Shown: positions 1 through 6,159, numbered from the stretch's first letter. The stretch: 6,521 nt of DNA from JAHWJR01 sp035942035 (GCA_035942035.1 DASZDK010000050.1:1-6521); one strand, 5' to 3'. The notes: generated by a model from the letters alone, not told the origin. Numbers and translations are program-made.

Positions 1-143
1 GGCGTGGCGCATCGAGTACAACACCTACCGGCCCCACTCGTCTCTCGGCGGACTCACGCCTGCCGAGTACGCCGAGAGGTGGACCATCAACAACCAGCCA
101 GCACTCCCATAGTGGCTGGACCACTCAATGGGGTCCCCTCACA
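1..143 (+). mobile_element. Right end of an IS3-family insertion sequence
   Basis: The transposase tail is followed at once by a stretch (113-143) beginning tggctggaccactcaatggg and ending cccctcaca. Read from the outside it starts TGTGAGGGGACCCCATTG, which looks like the terminal inverted repeat of an IS3-type element (TGT or TGA at the tips, then a GC-rich block). The tip could be at 141 (TCA) or 143 (ACA). The left end and its matching repeat are outside the window, so the repeat pairing and the target-site duplication cannot be confirmed. Any duplication would be the 3-4 bases from 142 or 144 onward. Confidence 0.65.
2..112 (+). CDS. IS3-family transposase, C-terminal fragment (5' partial)
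   Basis: This is the last 36 codons of an IS3-type DDE transposase (OrfB, rve integrase core), open at the left edge and ending in TAG at 110-112. The translation begins AWRIEYNTYRPHSSLGG and continues LTPAEYAERW. The block Y-N-x-x-R-P-H-S-S-L-G-x-L-T-P-x-E is the hallmark end of the IS3 and IS481 integrase cores, just after the catalytic Glu region. The catalytic DDE residues lie outside the window, so activity cannot be judged. OrfB would cut and join the element ends, normally as an OrfAB fusion made by frameshifting. The gene ends about 30 bp before the probable IS right end, which is normal for this family. A related rve-type element such as IS481 cannot be fully excluded from so short a piece. 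Confidence 0.85.
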   Translation, partial: AWRIEYNTYRPHSSLGGLTPAEYAERWTINNQPALP

Positions 144-308
144 GATCGCCGGCAGCTCGTTGACAACCGGAGCCGGGTGCTCGGGAACGGGGAGCGTCGA
201 CAGCACGGCCGCGGCCAGAACGAGCACCACCAGTCGGTGTCCATCCCATCAGGGTGTCGGTCGCGGACGTTGCTGGCACCGACAACGTGAACCCCGCCAT
301 GACCCTGA

Positions 309-541
309 CGGCGACCCGCCGACCACCACTCTCCGGAGGCCGCCCTCGGCAGTGTCAGCGCCGAGCGGACGAACGGGAAGAACATGAACTGGGAGTCGGC
401 GAGCAGCCAGTACGTCTACGTGCTTTCTTCCCAGAAGAGCAGTTCACTGGTGCGGCGGTGAGTGAAGGGACCTACCGGGTCGCCGTCAGCGACCGGACGA
501 TCGTCACCCCTGCCACGGAGAAGGTCGACATGGAGAAGTAG
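309..541 (+). pseudogene. Coding-like remnant with an apparent frameshift near 458
   Basis: Two adjoining segments look coding but lie in different frames. From 309 to 461 one frame (stop TGA at 306-308 upstream) gives a protein-like run including MNWESASSQYVYVLSSQK, ending SSSLVRR then TGA at 459-461. By my count 21 of 25 codons from 384 to 458 end in G or C. From 458 a second frame reads VSEGTYRVAVSDRTIV, then TPATEKVDMEK and TAG at 539-541, with about 25 of 28 codons ending in G or C. The two join as GTGA (458-461). A single -1 shift would make one continuous C-terminus. Either this is a frameshifted gene remnant, or a tiny coupled pair starting at ATG 384 and GTG 458. The alternative single frame from GTG 254 to 541 has poorer codon use in its middle. 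The family is not recognised. Confidence 0.3.
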
Positions 542-660
542 ACGACCGAGCTTCGGGACAGGAGGGCCGCCTTGGCGCCCCCTGTTGCGCGTCTCGTGGC
601 GTACCGGCCGATCAGTTGCGATCGGGGGCAGCCACCGACATCCCGCCGACCGTACGCGGG

Positions 661-676
661 CTGCTGCGGGCAGCAG
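661..676 (+). promoter_or_regulatory. Perfect short hairpin upstream of the DUF488 gene
   Basis: CTGCTGC at 661-667 is exactly complementary to GCAGCAG at 670-676. In RNA this gives a 6-bp stem with a CGGG tetraloop, or 7 bp with a strained 2-base loop. No T-run follows, so it is not a classic intrinsic terminator. It ends 34 bp before the GTG start at 711 and would lie in a leader if transcription begins upstream. It could equally be chance in GC-rich DNA. Confidence 0.25.
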
Positions 677-710
677 GATGCACTCCACCTCTCCCGGGTA
701 GCACGCGGCG

Positions 711-1259
711 GTGTGCGGCATCACCACGGTCGGTCACGGCACCCTCGCCGCCGGCGACTTCGCCCGACTGATGGACCACGCCGGGCCCGAAGTGCTCGTC
801 GACGTCCGGCGCTACCCCGGCAGCCGGCGCCACCCGCACTTTGCCGCCGACGAGATGGCGGCGTGGTTGCCCGAGAGCGGCCTGGGCTACCGGTGGCTTC
901 CCTCGCTCGGAGGCCGGCGCACGCCGGCGGCCGGTTCGGCCAACCTCGGTCTGCGCAACGAGCAGTTCCGGGCCTACGCCGACCACATGGCCTCCGAGGA
1001 GTTCGCCGGCGGGGTGGCGGAGCTGGTCGCGCTGGCACAGGATCAGCCGGTGGCGATCCTGTGCGCCGAGTCGGTGTGGTGGCGCTGCCACCGGCGCCTC
1101 CTCGCCGACCATCTCGTGCTGGTGGCCGAGGTATCGGTCGAGCACCTGTTCCACGACGGCCGCCTCGCCGAGCACCCGCCCACCGCCGAGGCCCGCCGGG
1201 CCGGCGACCACCTCGTGTACGACGTCGGCGTGGACCGACCGCTGCTCGCCGACGGCTGA
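711..1259 (+). CDS. DUF488 family protein
   Basis: A complete 182-residue protein of the DUF488 family (Pfam PF04343). Family marks in order are TVGHGT (residues 6-11), VDVRRYPGSRRHPHF (30-44), LGGRR (66-70), the RNEQFRAYADHM region (82-93), and the most diagnostic block ILCAESVWWRCHRRLLADHL (116-135) with two cysteines at 118 and 126. It has no signal peptide or membrane segment, so it should be cytosolic. The biochemical role of the family is not established, and the conserved Cys/Arg block hints at a nucleotide-, sulfur- or redox-related function without proving one. The GTG at 711 is the first usable start after an in-frame TAG at 699-701 and puts the conserved GHG near residue 8, as usual for the family. 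The ribosome binding site is weak. It stands alone and converges with the histidine kinase gene. Confidence 0.88.
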   Translation: MCGITTVGHGTLAAGDFARLMDHAGPEVLVDVRRYPGSRRHPHFAADEMAAWLPESGLGYRWLPSLGGRRTPAAGSANLGLRNEQFRAYADHMASEEFAGGVAELVALAQDQPVAILCAESVWWRCHRRLLADHLVLVAEVSVEHLFHDGRLAEHPPTAEARRAGDHLVYDVGVDRPLLADG

Positions 1260-1282
1260 GCCGGGGCGGGCCCCGCCGGGCC
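1260..1282. terminator. GC-rich self-complementary spacer between convergent genes
   Basis: The 23 bp between two convergent stops contain CGGGGC (1262-1267) facing GCCCCG (1270-1275). They also contain the overlapping pair GGCGGG (1265-1270) and CCCGCC (1272-1277), so one of two short GC stems can form on either strand. The position suits a bidirectional terminator, but loops are very short and there is no T-run. Function is inferred from placement. Confidence 0.3.
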
Positions 1283-2779
1283 TCAACGAGTGTCGAGCGG
1301 CAGTGCGACCTCGATCGTGGTTCCGCTTCCGGGAGTTGAGGTCACGTGCAGCTCGCCTCCGAGCGCCTCTACTCGCTGGCGCATGCTCCGCAGCCCGAAG
1401 CCGGCCCGCACCTGTGCCGGGTCGAAGCCCCGGCCGTCGTCGGTCACCGTGAGGCGGACGTCGCCGTCGCTGGTCGCCACCCGGACCACCACGCACCTGG
1501 CTTCGCCGTGGCGCACGGCATTGGTTGTGGCCTCACGCACCACTCGCACCAGGGCGTCGCGAGCGGTCATCGGCACCGACGCCGCGGGCTCGAGGTCGAG
1601 GTCGACGACGGCGCCGGCCCGGGTGACGACGTCTTGGGCCGCCTCTCGGAGTTTGTCCGCCAGCGGCAGCTCGAAATCGTCGGAGAGGGCTTCGATGGCG
1701 TGGCGTGACTCGTCGAGGGCCCGCTCGGCGGCCGCCGCCACGTGGCCGGCCATGCCCGGGATGACCGTGCCGCCGGCCATGGCCGCGGTCTGGGAGCGGA
1801 TGAAGGCCAGCTCCTGGGTGAGCCCGTCGTGGAGGTCGCGGGCCAGGCGCCGGCGCTCCTCGACCGCCGACAACCGTGCCTGGTCGCTCCAGTAGGCGCT
1901 GATCTCTCTGGTTCCTCCCACCAGGAAGAACAGGTAGGAGCCCAACCGCAGCAGGTCCCCGGTGTAGACCCAGTTGGAGTACAGCGAGGGGAACAGGAAG
2001 TAGTGGACGCGGGCGAAGGCGGCCAGTGCAGCTCCGGCACCGAGCCACCGCAGCAGCTCGTCCCCCTCCTTGCGGCTCTGGCGGGTGAACCCCGCGGCTG
2101 CGGCGGCGTAGAGCCCGAGCGCCACGACCTGGACGGCGGTGACCACCCCGTGGGCTCCGGCACCGGCTTGGTCACCGGTCGGCGGTCGTGTCGGGTCGAT
2201 GGCATCCTGCAGCCAGGCGTCGGCCACCACCGCCGCCAGCGCGACGGTGAGTGCCACCGCTCCTGTCATCACCAGCAGGGTCTTCATCAGCGGCCGTCCT
2301 CGAGGGGCCAGCCGCGTCCTGGTGAGTGACGCCACGCACAGGAAGGCGATGGCCACCAGGCGGAGGCCGATCGCCACCCATGTCACCGCCCCGACCGGCC
2401 TCGAGCCGAGGATGGTGATGGGACCGGCCGACAGGAACAGGTTGACGACAGCCATGACGGAGAAAGCCCACGCCATGACCAGATGCTGGACGCGCCCGGT
2501 GGAGCGGAAGCGTCCGGCGGCCAGGTAGGCGAGGAGCGCGGCGATCAATCCCTCCGCCGTCTCCAGCGTCAGGTGAAGTGCCGGGTTGTCGTAAGCCAGC
2601 CGCAGGCTGGGCAGAAGGCTGACGACCACGGTGTGGATTCCGCCGATGGCGAGCGCTGCCACCAGCGGCGGGTCGGCCGTCACCCAGCGCACCGGCCGGC
2701 GTCGCCCGGGCGTGGAGCGGTCAGAGGTGATCCGGGCGCTGTCCACCTGACCTCCCATCCGCCGCCTTCCCTGTTCCAT
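1283..2779 (-). CDS. Polytopic membrane histidine kinase, DegS/NarL type (HisKA_3)
   Basis: A 498-residue sensor kinase. Residues 1-30 are basic and cytosolic. About eight hydrophobic segments follow (roughly 37-57, 72-88, 98-118, 128-152, 163-187, 209-230, 243-262 and 273-288), with no recognised sensor domain. The HisKA_3 dimerisation domain follows: EERRRLARDLHDGLTQELAF (307-326) carries the probable phospho-acceptor His317. The HATPase_c domain shows the N box REATTNAVRH (Asn420), the G1 box DDGRGFD (447-453) and the G2 region GFGLRSMRQRVEALGG (460-475). All catalytic motifs are intact, so it should phosphorylate itself and pass phosphate to a LuxR/NarL-type regulator. No such regulator lies on either side, so it appears orphan. 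The first Met (2779) has a weak ribosome site. Met8 (2758) has GGAAGG at good spacing and is a credible alternative. It is divergent from the Ser/Thr kinase gene. Confidence 0.9.
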   Translation of the reverse strand: MEQGRRRMGGQVDSARITSDRSTPGRRRPVRWVTADPPLVAALAIGGIHTVVVSLLPSLRLAYDNPALHLTLETAEGLIAALLAYLAAGRFRSTGRVQHLVMAWAFSVMAVVNLFLSAGPITILGSRPVGAVTWVAIGLRLVAIAFLCVASLTRTRLAPRGRPLMKTLLVMTGAVALTVALAAVVADAWLQDAIDPTRPPTGDQAGAGAHGVVTAVQVVALGLYAAAAAGFTRQSRKEGDELLRWLGAGAALAAFARVHYFLFPSLYSNWVYTGDLLRLGSYLFFLVGGTREISAYWSDQARLSAVEERRRLARDLHDGLTQELAFIRSQTAAMAGGTVIPGMAGHVAAAAERALDESRHAIEALSDDFELPLADKLREAAQDVVTRAGAVVDLDLEPAASVPMTARDALVRVVREATTNAVRHGEARCVVVRVATSDGDVRLTVTDDGRGFDPAQVRAGFGLRSMRQRVEALGGELHVTSTPGSGTTIEVALPLDTR

Positions 2780-2817
2780 TCGTCCCGTTGGTGACGGCCC
2801 GGGAGGTTACCGGTGCG

Positions 2818-2829
2818 CGGGGATCCCCG
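2818..2829. promoter_or_regulatory. 12-bp perfect palindrome in the divergent control region
   Basis: CGGGGATCCCCG is a perfect palindrome centred at 2823/2824. It lies 39 bp from the histidine kinase start and about 98 bp from the Ser/Thr kinase start. That is a plausible position for a dimeric regulator of one or both genes. In DNA this rich in G and C a chance origin is possible, and no known operator is recognised. Confidence 0.25.
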
Positions 2830-2915
2830 AGTGGAGTCCCGCGCACGGCCAGATGGTCCACGGCATCCGCGATCAGCTCCGCTTGTCACCACCGTGGTCA
2901 GCGTCACGAGCGCCC

Positions 2916-2919
2916 GGAG
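2916..2919 (+). promoter_or_regulatory. Ribosome binding site that decides the Ser/Thr kinase start
   Basis: GGAG lies 7 bases before ATG 2927, with a further purine run (GGGAAG) up to the start codon. This supports ATG 2927 over the upstream GTG 2813, which would add 38 Arg/Pro-rich residues ahead of the kinase fold. Confidence 0.6.
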
Positions 2920-2926
2920 TGGGAAG

Positions 2927-4087
2927 ATGTCCGAGGTGAGGCCGCTGACCGAGTCAGACGTCGTCGCCGGGCGCTACCGCCTCGGCGCCGTCGTCGGCCG
3001 GGGCGGGATGGCCGAGGTGCGCACGGCAGAAGACCTGCGTCTCGGACGAAGCGTGGCGGTCAAGCTGCTGCGCACCGACCTAGCCGAGCAGGACGGCGTC
3101 CGCGAGCGGTTCGAGGACGAGGCCCGCGCCGCTGCCCGGCTGTCCCATCCGAACGTGGTGGCGGTGTTCGACACCGGCGAGCACGAAGGCATCCCCTACA
3201 TCGTCATGGAGCTGCTGCCGGGCTCCAGCCTCGCCGACCTCATCGCCAAGGGGCCGCTCGACGTCGAAACGGTTCGGCGGATCGGCATGCAAGTCCTTGC
3301 CGCCCTCGACGCCGCCCACGCTGCCGGCCTCATTCATCGTGACATCAAGCCGGCGAACGTGCTGCTGGCCGCCGACGGGACGGCCAAGGTAGCGGACTTC
3401 GGCATCGCCAAGAGCGCCGAGGCCCAGACCCACACCGCCACCGGGATGCTGTTGGGGACCGCTGCCTACGTGCCACCGGAGCGGCTCGCCGGCCACCCGG
3501 CCACCGCTGAGAGCGACCTGTACTCGGTCGGCGTGCTCCTCTACGAAACAGTGACCGGGCACCGTCCCTTTGGCGGCGAGACACCGATCGTGATCGCCAG
3601 CGCCATCCAGCGAGGTCGGCCACGCCCGATCACCGAGCTACGCCCCGACCTCGATCCCGACCTGGTGGCCGTGATCCAGCAAGCCATGCTGGCCAATCCC
3701 TATGACCGCTTTCGGTCGGCCGGTGAGATGGCCGAGGCGCTGGCCGGTGGGACGGTCCCGATGGCGGCGTCGCCATCCGCACGGACCACCCGGGTCGGCG
3801 CCGAGAGCCCGACGACGCAACGGAGAGCGACGGAGGTGCTTGGTTCCACGCGGGCGGACCGGTCACGACCGGCCACCACACCGCCGGCCATGCGCCCCAG
3901 AGCGGCGCTGGCCCTGGCGGTGGTGCTCCTGGCGGTGGTGCTGGTGGTCGGGCTGGCCCTGGTGGCACGGGACGGCAGCGACTCGGCGGCACCCGATGGC
4001 GGCGATGTGCCGGCCGCTCGTGACGAGCGCATCCCCGAGCCGCTCGACCGGGCGCTGAACAACCTGGAGGAGGCGGTTCGCCCGTGA
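2927..4087 (+). CDS. Membrane-anchored Ser/Thr protein kinase, PknB-like, no PASTA domains
   Basis: A 386-residue Hanks-type kinase. Catalytic marks are intact: the Gly-rich loop GRGGMAEV (24-31), Lys46 in VAVK, a C-helix Glu near 63-65, HRDIKPAN (137-144) with Asp139, DFG (157-159), and the activation segment GTAAYVPPE (177-185). SDLYSVGVLLYE (196-207) and HRPFGG (212-217) follow. The usual APE reads PPE here, a mild variant. A Thr/Pro/Arg-rich linker (about 277-324) should be cytosolic and may carry autophosphorylation sites. One membrane helix follows (about 325-347), then about 39 outside residues ending IPEPLDRALNNLEEAVRP. This is far shorter than a PASTA ectodomain, so the signal sensed is probably not peptidoglycan via PASTA. 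The stop overlaps the lipoprotein start by 4 bases, indicating an operon and a likely partner. No phosphatase gene is present. An upstream start at GTG 2813 is possible but less likely. Confidence 0.92.
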   Translation: MSEVRPLTESDVVAGRYRLGAVVGRGGMAEVRTAEDLRLGRSVAVKLLRTDLAEQDGVRERFEDEARAAARLSHPNVVAVFDTGEHEGIPYIVMELLPGSSLADLIAKGPLDVETVRRIGMQVLAALDAAHAAGLIHRDIKPANVLLAADGTAKVADFGIAKSAEAQTHTATGMLLGTAAYVPPERLAGHPATAESDLYSVGVLLYETVTGHRPFGGETPIVIASAIQRGRPRPITELRPDLDPDLVAVIQQAMLANPYDRFRSAGEMAEALAGGTVPMAASPSARTTRVGAESPTTQRRATEVLGSTRADRSRPATTPPAMRPRAALALAVVLLAVVLVVGLALVARDGSDSAAPDGGDVPAARDERIPEPLDRALNNLEEAVRP

Positions 4088-4584
4088 GACTGGCCCGGTT
4101 CGGTGCCGTGGCTCTGCTCCTCCTCCTTCCCGCCTGCGGCGGGGACAGCCAGGTGAGCGAGGCCGCTGCCACCCGTCTCCAGCCCAAGGTGCAGGCCCTG
4201 AGGGAAGCAGCGGCCACCGGCAGCCCCGACGCCGCCCAGCGCGAGCTCGCCGAGCTGCGGGCCCTGGTCGAGGAGCTGTCCGCCACCGACGAGCTCAGCG
4301 ACGGAGTCGCACGCCGGGTCCTCGCCGCCGCCGAGCGGGTGGAGGCCAACCTGGCGCTCCTCGCCACCACCACCACGGTCGCGCCCACCACCACGACGGC
4401 TCCGCCGCCTCCTCCTCCGCCCCCGGTTCCGGACGAGGACGACGAGGAGGAAAAGGAGAAGGAGAAGGAGAAGGACAAGGAGCAGCAGAAGGAACTGGAG
4501 CGGCTGGAGGAACAGCTGGAGGAGCTGCGCGACGGCGAAGACAGCACGCCCGGCAATGGCAATGGAGGCAAGGGCAAGGACTGA
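4084..4584 (+). CDS. Lipoprotein with Thr/Pro linker and charged helical tail, coupled to the kinase
   Basis: A 166-residue protein of no recognised family. Residues 1-18 form a lipoprotein signal, MRLARFGAVALLLLLPAC: two Arg, a Leu-rich core and lipobox L-P-A-C, giving lipidation at Cys18 and anchoring on the outer face of the membrane. Residues 24-93 are Ala/Leu/Glu-rich and likely two or three helices. A linker ATTTTVAPTTTTAP (94-107) runs into eight prolines (107-114). Residues 117-150 are extremely charged (repeated E/K, then ELERLEEQLEELRD with heptad-like Leu), fitting a single alpha helix or coiled coil. The end is Gly/Asn/Lys-rich. GTG 4084 overlaps the kinase stop as GTGA, with a strong GGAGGAGG at 4066-4073, so translation is probably coupled. 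I infer that it works with the outer tail of the kinase; interaction is not shown by sequence. Confidence 0.85.
   Translation: MRLARFGAVALLLLLPACGGDSQVSEAAATRLQPKVQALREAAATGSPDAAQRELAELRALVEELSATDELSDGVARRVLAAAERVEANLALLATTTTVAPTTTTAPPPPPPPPVPDEDDEEEKEKEKEKDKEQQKELERLEEQLEELRDGEDSTPGNGNGGKGKD
4453..4482 (+). repeat. Five tandem copies of the hexamer AAGGAG
   Basis: AAGGAG occurs at 4453, 4459, 4465 and 4477, with one changed copy (AAGGAC) at 4471. It lies inside the lipoprotein gene and encodes the Glu-Lys part of the charged tail. The unit is two codons, so copy-number change would keep the frame and only alter helix length. The run uses purines on the coding strand almost throughout and stands out from its GC-rich surroundings. 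Confidence 0.8.
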
Positions 4585-4629
4585 TCGCCGGCGAGGAACG
4601 ATGGTGCCCGGTCGTTAGTCTGCACACCG

Positions 4630-6159
4630 GTGCGCCCCGTTGACGCTGTCGTGGTGGGAGCCGGCCACAACGGTCTGATCGCCGCCTGCTATCTGGCCCG
4701 CGCCGGTCGCCACGTCGTGGTCCTGGAGCAGCTCGATCGTGCCGGTGGGGGAGCGCGCACCGAGGAGACGGTTCCCGGTTATCGCTTCGACCTCCACTCC
4801 GTCGCTCACAACATGATCAACATGACCGACATCCCCGCCGAGCTGGACCTGGCGGGGGCCGGTCTCGTCTACCAGGAGATGGACCCGTTCTCCGTGGCGG
4901 TGCACGCGGACGGGCGTCGCGTCCGGTTCTTCCGGTCGTTGGAGGCCACCGTCGACTCCATCGCCGAGGTGGATCCCGCCGAGGCCCGGGCCTACCAGGC
5001 GTTCGTCGAGCGGGCCGCGCCCCTCGTGAGGGCCATGCTGCCCGCGGTACGGGGTGACGTCTCGGTTCGACAGCTCCCCCGCCGGCTGGCCAACGTCGGC
5101 GCGTTCCTGAGGGGGAACGTCTCAGGGTCGCTGCGTGACCTGGTCGCGCCCTACCAGTCGCTGTTGGCACGGTCGCTGCCCTCCGACCTGACTCGGGGAC
5201 CGGTGGCCGCCTTCGCCGCCCACGCCGGGGTGGGACCGAGCGTGCCCGGGGGCGCTGCCTTCGCCTTGTGGCAGGCCGCCTACCACCTGTTCGGCCAGTG
5301 GCACGCACGGGGAGGGGCCCAGGGTCTCACCGACGCGTTGCTGCGCCGAGCCGCCACCTTGGGCGTGGAGGTCCGGTGCTCGTCGCCGGTGGCCCGCATC
5401 GAGGCTCCGGGTGGCCGGGTGGCCGCGGTGGTCACCGAGGGCGGGGAGCGCTTCCCGACGCCGGTGGTCGTCACCGCCGTCGACCCGAAGACCGCCCTGC
5501 TCGAGCTCCTCGATCCCCCGCTCGGCGGGCAAGACGGCGCCGATCTGGCCGCCGCTCGGCGGGGGAACGTGGTGCAGGCACTGGTGCACGTGGCCACCGA
5601 TCGGCTCCCGGCCTACCCCGACGCCCGCCCCGGCGACTGGAACGGCCTGCAGAGCTACGTCGACCGGACCGACGACCTCGTCGCCGCCTGGAGCCGGTCG
5701 GAAGCCGGCCTGCTGCCCGACCCACTGCCGCTCTATTCGTTCACCACCTCCGCGCTCGACGACACGCTCGCCCCTGCCGGGCACCACACCGTCTACGTCG
5801 CCTGCCCGGCGGCCCCGGCGATCGTGGAGGGCGGGTGGCCGGCGCGGCAGGCGGAGTTCGTCGACCGCTGCCTGGAAGAGCTCGAGGTGCGCGCTCCAGG
5901 CTTCGGTCAGAGCATCAAAGGAGTGGCGACGCACACGCCCGACGTGATGGAGACGGTGGAACGCTGGCCGGGCGGACACCCCATGGTCCTCGACATCACC
6001 CTCGATCAGCTGGGCCCGTTCCGGCCCACGCGGCGTCTCGGCCGACATCGGACGCCGGTGGAGGGCCTGTACGTGTCGGGCGCGGGCACCAACCCGTCCG
6101 GGGGCATCTCCGGCACCCCCGGACGGTTGGCAGCCCGCGCCGTTCTCAACGACTCCTGA
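4630..6159 (+). CDS. FAD-dependent oxidoreductase, phytoene-desaturase / PYROXD2-like (COG1233)
   Basis: A 509-residue, apparently full-length flavoprotein. The N-terminal dinucleotide-binding fold reads VDAVVVGAGHNGLIAACYLA (4-23), with the acidic ribose-binding residue Glu33 after VVVL. GGGARTEE follows, as in the amine oxidase / phytoene desaturase group. GGAQGLTDALL (228-238) and the second FAD contact VVTAVDPKTALLELL (about 280-294) are in place. The C-terminus GLYVSGAGTNPSGGISGTPG (479-498) is the characteristic FAD-closing motif. Family members desaturate, saturate or isomerise lipid-like substrates. No carotenoid genes lie nearby, so the substrate is unknown and a carotenoid role should not be assumed. 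No signal peptide is seen. The GTG start sits just before the FAD fold, but no ribosome binding site is obvious. The gene lies 45 bp after the lipoprotein gene and could be co-transcribed or have its own promoter. Confidence 0.92.
   Translation: MRPVDAVVVGAGHNGLIAACYLARAGRHVVVLEQLDRAGGGARTEETVPGYRFDLHSVAHNMINMTDIPAELDLAGAGLVYQEMDPFSVAVHADGRRVRFFRSLEATVDSIAEVDPAEARAYQAFVERAAPLVRAMLPAVRGDVSVRQLPRRLANVGAFLRGNVSGSLRDLVAPYQSLLARSLPSDLTRGPVAAFAAHAGVGPSVPGGAAFALWQAAYHLFGQWHARGGAQGLTDALLRRAATLGVEVRCSSPVARIEAPGGRVAAVVTEGGERFPTPVVVTAVDPKTALLELLDPPLGGQDGADLAAARRGNVVQALVHVATDRLPAYPDARPGDWNGLQSYVDRTDDLVAAWSRSEAGLLPDPLPLYSFTTSALDDTLAPAGHHTVYVACPAAPAIVEGGWPARQAEFVDRCLEELEVRAPGFGQSIKGVATHTPDVMETVERWPGGHPMVLDITLDQLGPFRPTRRLGRHRTPVEGLYVSGAGTNPSGGISGTPGRLAARAVLNDS

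Larger units (their letters stand above)
144..710. other. Gene-poor stretch between IS end and DUF488 gene
   Basis: About 570 bp with no intact, recognisable gene on either strand. It holds one coding-like segment that changes frame (309-541, listed separately), a perfect hairpin at 661-676, and a short signal-peptide-like reading on the minus strand next to the IS end (144-230; see findings). The other open frames lack clear ribosome binding sites and family motifs, and are what GC-rich DNA gives by chance. Lying beside an IS element, the region is best read as degraded sequence. Confidence 0.5.
2780..2926. promoter_or_regulatory. Divergent control region between the two kinase genes
   Basis: About 147 bp separates the histidine kinase start from the preferred Ser/Thr kinase start, so promoters for both genes should lie here, facing outward. 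I see no convincing -35/-10 pair; a TTGTCA at 2883-2888 has no good -10 partner. The clearest internal structure is the palindrome at 2818-2829. An open frame runs through the right part from GTG 2813 into the Ser/Thr kinase. Its translation is Arg/Pro-rich and unlike the start of this family, so I treat it as leader DNA. Confidence 0.4.

Noticed and set aside
572..1339. 255-codon plus frame overlapping the DUF488 gene
   Set aside because: Arg/Pro/Ala-rich with no motif, and in a different frame from the clearly recognised DUF488 protein.
2813..2926. N-terminal extension of the Ser/Thr kinase from GTG 2813
   Set aside because: The 38 extra residues are Arg/Pro-rich and unlike kinase N-termini, and ATG 2927 has a well-spaced GGAG. 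The stretch fits better as a leader or promoter.
4597..4616. Inverted repeat AACGA/TCGTT between the lipoprotein and oxidoreductase genes
   Set aside because: Only five to six pairs with an 8-base loop and no T-run; too weak to call a terminator.
4594..4618. Five-codon mini-ORF (ATG 4601 to TAG 4618) after a GAGGAA-like site, just before the oxidoreductase start
   Set aside because: A leader peptide is possible, but the ORF is tiny, has no run of regulatory codons, and no attenuator hairpin pair is evident. Chance is the simplest explanation.
3630..4670. Long minus-strand frame (346 codons) opposite the kinase and lipoprotein genes
   Set aside because: It is the antisense shadow of two well-supported genes. 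Its Ser-run and Pro/Arg-rich translation come from the repeats and GC bias of the opposite strand.
5122..6048. 308-codon minus-strand frame opposite the oxidoreductase
   Set aside because: It lies wholly antisense to a protein with clear family motifs. It has no motif of its own, and the composition is typical of GC-rich shadow frames.
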